A stretch of 64,000 bases of DNA. It comes from Eriocheir sinensis (Eukaryota > Arthropoda > Malacostraca > Decapoda > Varunidae). Shown piece by piece: positions 60,060-64,000 of the stretch (position 1 is the first letter of the stretch; each line of letters starts with the position of its first letter). The position numbers and the translations under genes are program-made. Location of the stretch: contig NC_066563.1 in NCBI RefSeq assembly GCF_024679095.1, positions 1,480,331 to 1,544,330 on the forward strand, given 5' to 3'. Under the pieces are notes generated by a model. That model did not search any database and had not been told where the DNA came from. It worked only from the letters and a program-made list of their open reading frames with translations.

Positions 60060-61290
60060 AATACACATTAGAAAGAAAAAAAATAGATCAGTGATGGAAA
60101 ATGTGGAGTACAAACGAGCTAAAAAAAAAGGACGTTAATACGAGAGAAAAAAAAAGTAATGATCATGTAAAACGAGAAGGCAGATACGTCAAAAAAAGTA
60201 ACAAACAAGAATTCACGATAATCAATGATGAAATTACGGATGACAACAGAGATGGATAATGACAAAAATGAATGAGGAAATAAAAATAGACAATACGAGA
60301 CAAAAAAAAAGCGATGACATCGAGTAAGGCGAGACAAAAAAGTGTGAGAACAAGAACTCTCATTATTAGATTTGAAAATGATGATGAAAACTAGGGTGGA
60401 AAAGAAGGATAAATGAGGGAACTAAAAAGGAAAGACAACACAAAAAAATAAATACATCACACCGGGTAAGGAGAGAAGGCATGGAAGACAAAGAGTGTGA
60501 GAACAAGAACTCGCATTATTAGATTTGAAAATGATGATGAAAATGGGGATGGAAAAGAAGGATAAATGAGGGAACTTAAAAGGAAAGACAACACAAAAAA
60601 ATAAATACATCACACCGGGTAAGGAGGGAAGGCATGGAAGACAAAGAGTGTGAGAACAAGAACTCTCATTATTAGATCTGAAAATGATGATGAAAACAGA
60701 GGTGGAAAAGAAGGATAAACGAGGAAGTAAAAAGTAAAGACAACACAAAAAATATACGTGACATCGTGTAAGGAGCGACGGAATAGATGTCAAAAAACAG
60801 CAAAAAAAAAGAAATCAGAATAATAAAAGACAGGATGAAAAGAGGAATGAAAAATGTGCAGTGTTGAAGAGCTAAAAAGGAGAGACACAACACGAAAAAG
60901 AGAGGTAACGACATCGAGTAAGGAGAGAAGGAATACTGTCAAAAAGAGCAAAAAGAGAAATCATGATAACAAAAGACATGATGATAACAGGAATGAAAAA
61001 TAATGAGGCACTGTTGAAGAGCTAAAAAGGAGACACACAACACGAAAAAGGCAGGTAACGACATCGAGTAAGGAGAGAAGGAATACATGTCAAAAAGAGC
61101 AAAAAGAGAAATCATGATAACAAAAGACATGATGATAACAGGAATGAAAAATAAAGAGGCACTGTTGAAGAGCTAAAAAAGAGAGACACAACACGAAAAG
61201 GCAGGTATCGACATCCTGTAAGGCGAGAAAGAAGAGATGTCAAAAGGAGTAGAAACAAGAATTCGCGATAATTAGAGACGAAAACACATT
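60060..61290. repeat. ~150-bp satellite, about eight diverged units
   Basis: AGTGTGAGAACAAGAACT recurs at 60341, 60494 and 60647 (153-bp steps). GTTGAAGAGCTAAAAA recurs at 60863, 61013 and 61164 (150, 151). GACATCGAGTAAGG-type words join both subsets, showing one family. Earlier, more diverged units reach back to about 60060 and perhaps 59960. The plus strand is purine-rich. Confidence 0.92.
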
Positions 61291-61348
61291 TGCATAACCG
61301 AATCCATCACCCTCTCAATCTCCCCTCCATTACCATCTGTCCGTCTGT

Positions 61349-61349
61349 C

Positions 61350-61380
<31 letters not shown>

Positions 61381-62060
61381 TGGTCATTGGTCTCTGTGTC
61401 TGGTTCTATTTCTGTCTGTCTGTCCATCTGTCTGGTCTATGCATGTCTGATCATCGGTTTATATATTTATATGACACTCTCTCTCTCTCCTCTCCTCTTA
61501 ATTTATCTCTGTATAACATCCTCGTCCTTGAGAGAGGGTTGCGAACCACACTTCATTTGGTTCTTTTCTTCTTGTAGCGAGGCAGAGAAGGTGAGTGTAA
61601 TGAATGCTTGATGTTGGTGGTGGTAGTGGTGGTGCTTTCAAGTGGTGTTGGAGAGAGAAACGTGTTGGTGGTGGTGGTGAGAGTAGGATGGTGGTGGTAG
61701 CAGTCGTAGTGGTACATTTGGAGAGATTGTGGTGATTGCAGTAATGGTGGTGTTGACGGAGGTGATGATGGTGGGGATAAAAGGATGGTGGTTATAGTAT
61801 TCGTGGTGTAGTTGGTGGAGGTAGTGAGTAGTAGTTTTAGCGACAGGAGGTTAGTGACAGGAGTTTACATTTGTAGTGGTGGTGTTGGTGGTGGTGCTTG
61901 GTTAGTGGCCTGGTTGAATTGTAGTAGGTGGTTGGTAATGAAAGAGCAGTGCGGTGTGATGGTAGTCCTATTTGTTAGTTGGCTTCCGGTAAGTTAATGT
62001 CAGCGGTGGTGGTCACTGTTTAGGGAAAGTAATTGGTTAGTGGTCTCGTGGTAGTGGTGC
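61349..62060. repeat. (GT)16 and degenerate GGT block
   Basis: GT at 61349-61380; CTGT words near 61340 and 61415-61430; GGT/GTGGTGGT degenerate repeats from 61610 to 62060. No gene. Confidence 0.85.
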
Positions 62061-62128
62061 AGGAGTCCCATACGGCCTACACTACCCACATACAGACCAT
62101 ATATCAGCCTGGACTCTTCATTCTTTCT

Positions 62129-62249
62129 AGAGGATTAAAGATGAGCTCCGGGGGGCAGCACGAGCCAAGCAAGGTGGTGCCACTAAAAACATTTGCCTAC
62201 ACCACAGCGGACTGGGGCCGAGCACCAGGACCCACCAAGGAAGTCTACC
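62129..62249 (+). mobile_element. family B dispersed repeat, copy 2
   Basis: Starts AGAGGATTAAAGATGAGCTC and contains AGCGGACTGGGGCCGA; aligns without gaps to the minus strand of 29795-29916. Most differences are transitions, as expected for old methylated copies. Confidence 0.87.
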
Positions 62250-62269
62250 GGTGTAATAAGCATAAAAGT

Positions 62270-62270
<1 letters not shown>

Positions 62271-62317
<47 letters not shown>

Positions 62318-62686
62318 AATGGTTGGTGGTGGTCCCTCTCTGTCTTTTAATATCTTGTTAGCAGTTGTGGTTAATGATACTAGTGGTAACTAAATAATGT
62401 TATGATAATAGTAGTAATAGAGGGTCTATCATCACATAATAGTTTGTTTGTGGTTTGTGGTTGTTTAGTGGCAGTTGTTTGGTTTGTTTGTTAATACGAG
62501 TCTAAGGGTTTGTTTTCATTTGTCATCCCCGCGGCGGCCCTTCACGCGGTAGCCGAGGTGCGGACTGAATATTCATCTCGTCCTCCATTATGATAATTCT
62601 GTTTGTCTTACGGAGCGTCTGGGCGATAAAAACACCGTAGAGAGAGAGAACACTGTGAAATGTTTGCCGTCTGTGTTTGTTTGTTT

Positions 62687-62751
<65 letters not shown>

Positions 62752-62922
62752 GGGAGGGTAGACATGCTTGTATTAGAAGGTATGCGTGCTAATTTGTCAG
62801 TGTGTGTGTATGTGTGTGTGTGTGTGTGTGTGTGTTTCATTAGGGCCGTGTAGGGGTAGATCTCGCTGATTGTTGTTATCCTTTCTTCTCCCTCATCAAC
62901 GCCCATTTCCATTCACGGGTCC

Positions 62923-62960
<38 letters not shown>
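62271..62960. repeat. AC, GT and CT microsatellites
   Basis: AC at 62271-62314, GT at 62692-62748, GT at 62802-62834, CT at 62925-62959. Intervening DNA, including a CpG patch near 62528-62565, shows no gene. Confidence 0.95.
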
Positions 62961-62962
<2 letters not shown>

Positions 62963-64000
62963 GCAACCCCTCCCACAAAACCCTCAAATCCGGGCGTTCC
63001 CTTCCACCCTCTCTCCCTCTTTTCCTTCCTTCCGCTCTCCCTCATTCCCTTCCCTCCCTCCCGCCCTCGTCCCATCATATATGCATTAGCCAGCGTGAAG
63101 GACGGGAAGAATCAGCAGCATCCTCTCGACTCCGCTGCGGGCGCCGAAGGGGAGGAACCGAGGCGTTATTAGCAATATTATCGAAGTCGTGTGACGGGGC
63201 GAGGAACAGGCGGCCCCCAATAATAACAAGTTTCTTTTATTTTCGCGCTGTGTTACGAGGGTGTTGGAGTGCCGTGGACGGACGTGCTCGGGGCGGGGAT
63301 GAGGAAAATGGGGAAGGAAATAGGGAGGGAGGGAATGGGAGAAGGAAGGTGGAGAGAGAGAGAGAGAGGGAAGGGGGTGGAGGAGAGACAGAAACAGACA
63401 CAGAGACAATGATATACATACAGACAGACAGACAGACAGACAGACAGTGACATACATACATACCGGCAGACAGACAAACGGACAGACAGAGAGACAGACA
63501 AAAAGAGAGCCAAAGGGAATGACTGACTTACAGAAATATAAAAACACGCAGAGAAATAAAAACAATGGATGAAAATTGACGTAGAGAAAGACCGGCAGAC
63601 AGATGGAAAGACAAACAAGCGAAAAGTGAAGTGAGCAAATAGAAAAAAAAGAGGAAGGCAATAGCGAGAGACAGACACGTTTGTTGAAATAGACAAACAT
63701 AAATGGACAAACAGACAGACAAAGACACGCAGATAAAACAGACATAAAAAAGAAAAAAAAACAGACACGTAGACATATAGAAGTGAAACCCAGACGCAAT
63801 AATAATAACAATGAAAATGTATGGAGAAAAAATAGCATTACTGACTGCGAAAAACTCATTAAATTTGCGCATTACGAAAAAGTAAAGTACGACACGTCCT
63901 AAGCGGAAGCATTTTAAGGGAGAGGGAAGTTAAAAAAAGAAGAAGAAAACATCAACCCTTGCTTAGTAATGACCCGTGCCAAGCGTCCATAAATATTAAT
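62961..64000. repeat. pyrimidine patch, mixed DNA, GACA repeat, purine block
   Basis: 62980-63070 is pyrimidine-rich; 63080-63300 is ordinary CpG-containing DNA; 63300-63370 is purine-rich. A GACA tetramer run lies at 63421-63447, followed by loose GACAGA words to 63770. No gene; a 257-codon minus frame here is compositional. Confidence 0.75.

Overview
The window looks like non-coding, repeat-saturated DNA from an animal nuclear genome. A decapod crustacean (crab or shrimp type) is my best guess. The guess rests on the very high density of long di- and trinucleotide microsatellites, on decayed non-LTR retrotransposon pieces whose wording I recognise from decapod genomes, and on two dispersed repeat families that I also recall from decapod sequence. 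No search was run, so the taxon is an inference. I find no protein-coding gene I can defend. The long open frames are translations of simple repeats (CT, GA, AC, GGA and GAA tracts) or of minisatellites without stop codons.

The one functional-looking gene is a nuclear-type tRNA-Ile on the minus strand at 30606-30679. It has a full cloverleaf, both internal Pol III boxes and a T4 terminator, but its anticodon is GAT where eukaryotes normally use AAT.

Mobile-element relics: a broken LINE reverse transcriptase (about 3840-4255, plus); a LINE-type 3' tail (9136-9215); a minus-strand LINE C-terminal fragment and 3' tail (50170-50510 and 49557-49660) split by about 510 unrelated bases; a 627-bp MITE-like element with 36/37-bp terminal inverted repeats and an ATAA target duplication (41646-42272); a dispersed repeat here called family A (20677-21130 plus; 53408-53864 and 53980-54165 minus) whose core has expanded into different tandem arrays in different copies; family B (29795-29916 minus, 62129-62249 plus); and a 36-bp perfect inverted repeat (10767-10802 / 10875-10910).

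Tandem repeats fill much of the rest. There are at least a dozen minisatellite arrays or duplications with 74-161 bp units, many near 130-155 bp. The clearest are a 74-bp array with a 222-bp higher-order trimer (58780-59550), a 150-153 bp array (about 60060-61290), a 69-bp array (17663-18014) and a diverged 118-149 bp array (2052-2965). Over kilobases the plus strand alternates between nearly pure pyrimidine blocks (for example 22970-25780 and 26740-28140) and purine blocks (for example 43560-45400 and 47430-49100).

The features do not form an operon or pathway. The layout suggests intergenic or large-intron DNA shaped by microsatellite expansion, short-segment tandem duplication and old transposon insertion.
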